Below, one piece after another: positions 38,647 through 39,250 of a DNA stretch of 39,250 nucleotides. How positions within the stretch are numbered: position 1 is the stretch's first letter; each line of letters starts with the position of its first letter. The translations under genes were made by a program, and so were the position numbers. Below the pieces are notes generated by a model. That model saw only the letters and a list, made by a program, of their open reading frames with translations. It was not told the DNA's origin and did not search any database. The DNA comes from Parcubacteria group bacterium GW2011_GWA2_48_9. Lineage in GTDB: Bacteria; Patescibacteriota; Patescibacteriia; UBA10025. The stretch spans positions 1 through 39,250 of the forward strand of contig LCPQ01000013.1 in the NCBI GenBank assembly GCA_001003705.1, given 5' to 3'.

Positions 38647-39250
38647 GGAAGCGGGCTAATTATAGTATTAGGCTGAGCAACCTCTCCGGCACAAGTTATA
38701 TTACCGCTGCCTGTTTGGTCACAGTTAGCATTAGTTGGACAAACAGGCAGAGCAACAGAAGACGGGCTGGGTGATAACGGCTCTGTAGGCACTAGCTGGG
38801 AAAGATCGACAGTTCCTTTTAATGTACACCTGTCAATGCTGTCAAAACCACAGTAGGATTGCTGATCTACAGTGAACACTCCCACATAAGCTGTAGTTTG
38901 ACCAGTTTCTGTTGTAAAACTGTATTTAAACATATTATTAGGATTATTAAAGGTCATATTTCCAGAAGCATCTGTCTTATCGCCTGTAGGAGTTTGTGAT
39001 AAACGGGCACAGGTCGCGTCATTATTAGCATTGGGTTTTCCACAAAAAACCGGGTAAAATTGCGTGTTAGGTTTTTCACCTTGTATATAAAGCGAGCTAA
39101 ATGTAAATTTATAATTTACCTGAGTTTTTCCATTAATATTAACCACCTGCCCTTTATCGATTTGCATTACCAAACTGCCTGTTGGGTTATTATTTGTATC
39201 AGCTTTTGTCAATGGTATTGTAAATATTTTCCAAGTTGAAGTAGAAGATG
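38596..39250 (-). CDS. Partial hypothetical protein on apparently foreign sequence
   Basis: On the minus strand a frame is open from the right edge (SSTSTWKIFTIPLTKADTNNNPTG...) to about 38,596, with plausible protein composition: beta-rich, Asn/Thr-rich, with a Cys-rich part (CGFDSIDRCTLKG, VCPTNANCDQTGSGNITC, CLKDSKAACC). Below 38,596 the frame continues to 38,415 only as an antisense shadow of the adhesin (Ser/Val-rich). The gene begins outside the window; the track's TTG start at 39,212 is internal. I recognise no family. The DNA is AT-richer than the adhesin gene. It is probably joined to this contig artificially or by recombination. Confidence 0.5.

Noticed and set aside
1-39250. Prophage, insertion sequence or defence system
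   Set aside because: No transposase, integrase, capsid, nuclease or restriction motifs were found on either strand.

Overview
The window reads as a contig from an uncultivated bacterium of the Patescibacteria/Candidate Phyla Radiation type, probably Parcubacteria-like. This is inferred from protein style, not from a marker search. The signs are small, divergent versions of universal proteins (a 100-residue L7/L12, a short TsaB, a very divergent PurH), an isolated short dcw cluster, a pseudopilin operon, Asn/Thr-rich surface proteins and many genes without a Shine-Dalgarno sequence. I found no rRNA, tRNA, CRISPR array or insertion sequence.

Layout. 1-6.8 kb holds single-gene units, most with a clear promoter, a GGAGG-type ribosome site and a terminator: an asparaginase-like protein (partial), an MltD-like lipoprotein, an HD-domain protein, YjbQ, a small zinc-finger protein, PurH and a PfkB sugar/nucleoside kinase. 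6.8-12.8 kb, on the minus strand, holds a cupredoxin-like membrane protein and the division/wall operon mraZ-rsmH-ftsL-ftsI-murF, headed by a promoter covered with 10-bp-spaced MraZ boxes. 12.8-15.7 kb holds a putative exported helical protein, then lexA and a DinB-family polymerase that share an 18-bp direct-repeat element, probably the SOS operator. 15.6-19.0 kb holds a winged-helix/nucleotidyltransferase-like gene coupled to tsaB, and divergently a 746-residue protein with a PP2C-like domain, a membrane segment and a propeller-like region. 19.0-21.1 kb holds rplJ-rplL with an attenuator leader, a PHA-system family protein and a small membrane ORF. 21.4-25.6 kb holds an alpha/beta hydrolase convergent with an overlapping operon: PCMT, mannose-1-phosphate guanylyltransferase, MltG and UMP kinase.

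25.9-38.6 kb is the most striking part. It is a type IV pilus operon in the order pilB, pilC, fimT/gspH-like, pilV-like, pilW-like, pilX-like. A 626-bp structured non-coding region follows, and then a 1,918-residue secreted VWA/SpaA/SdrD-B adhesin. The order fimT-pilV-pilW-pilX-(VWA protein) copies the proteobacterial minor-pilin/PilY1 operon, so the giant protein is a candidate PilY1 counterpart built from different domains.

The last 650 bp look foreign. The adhesin is cut a few residues into a DUF11 repeat at about 38,596, and the sequence switches to an AT-richer gene on the minus strand that runs off the window. I suspect an assembly chimera or a real recombination junction. Only the sequence itself was used; family assignments rest on motif recognition.
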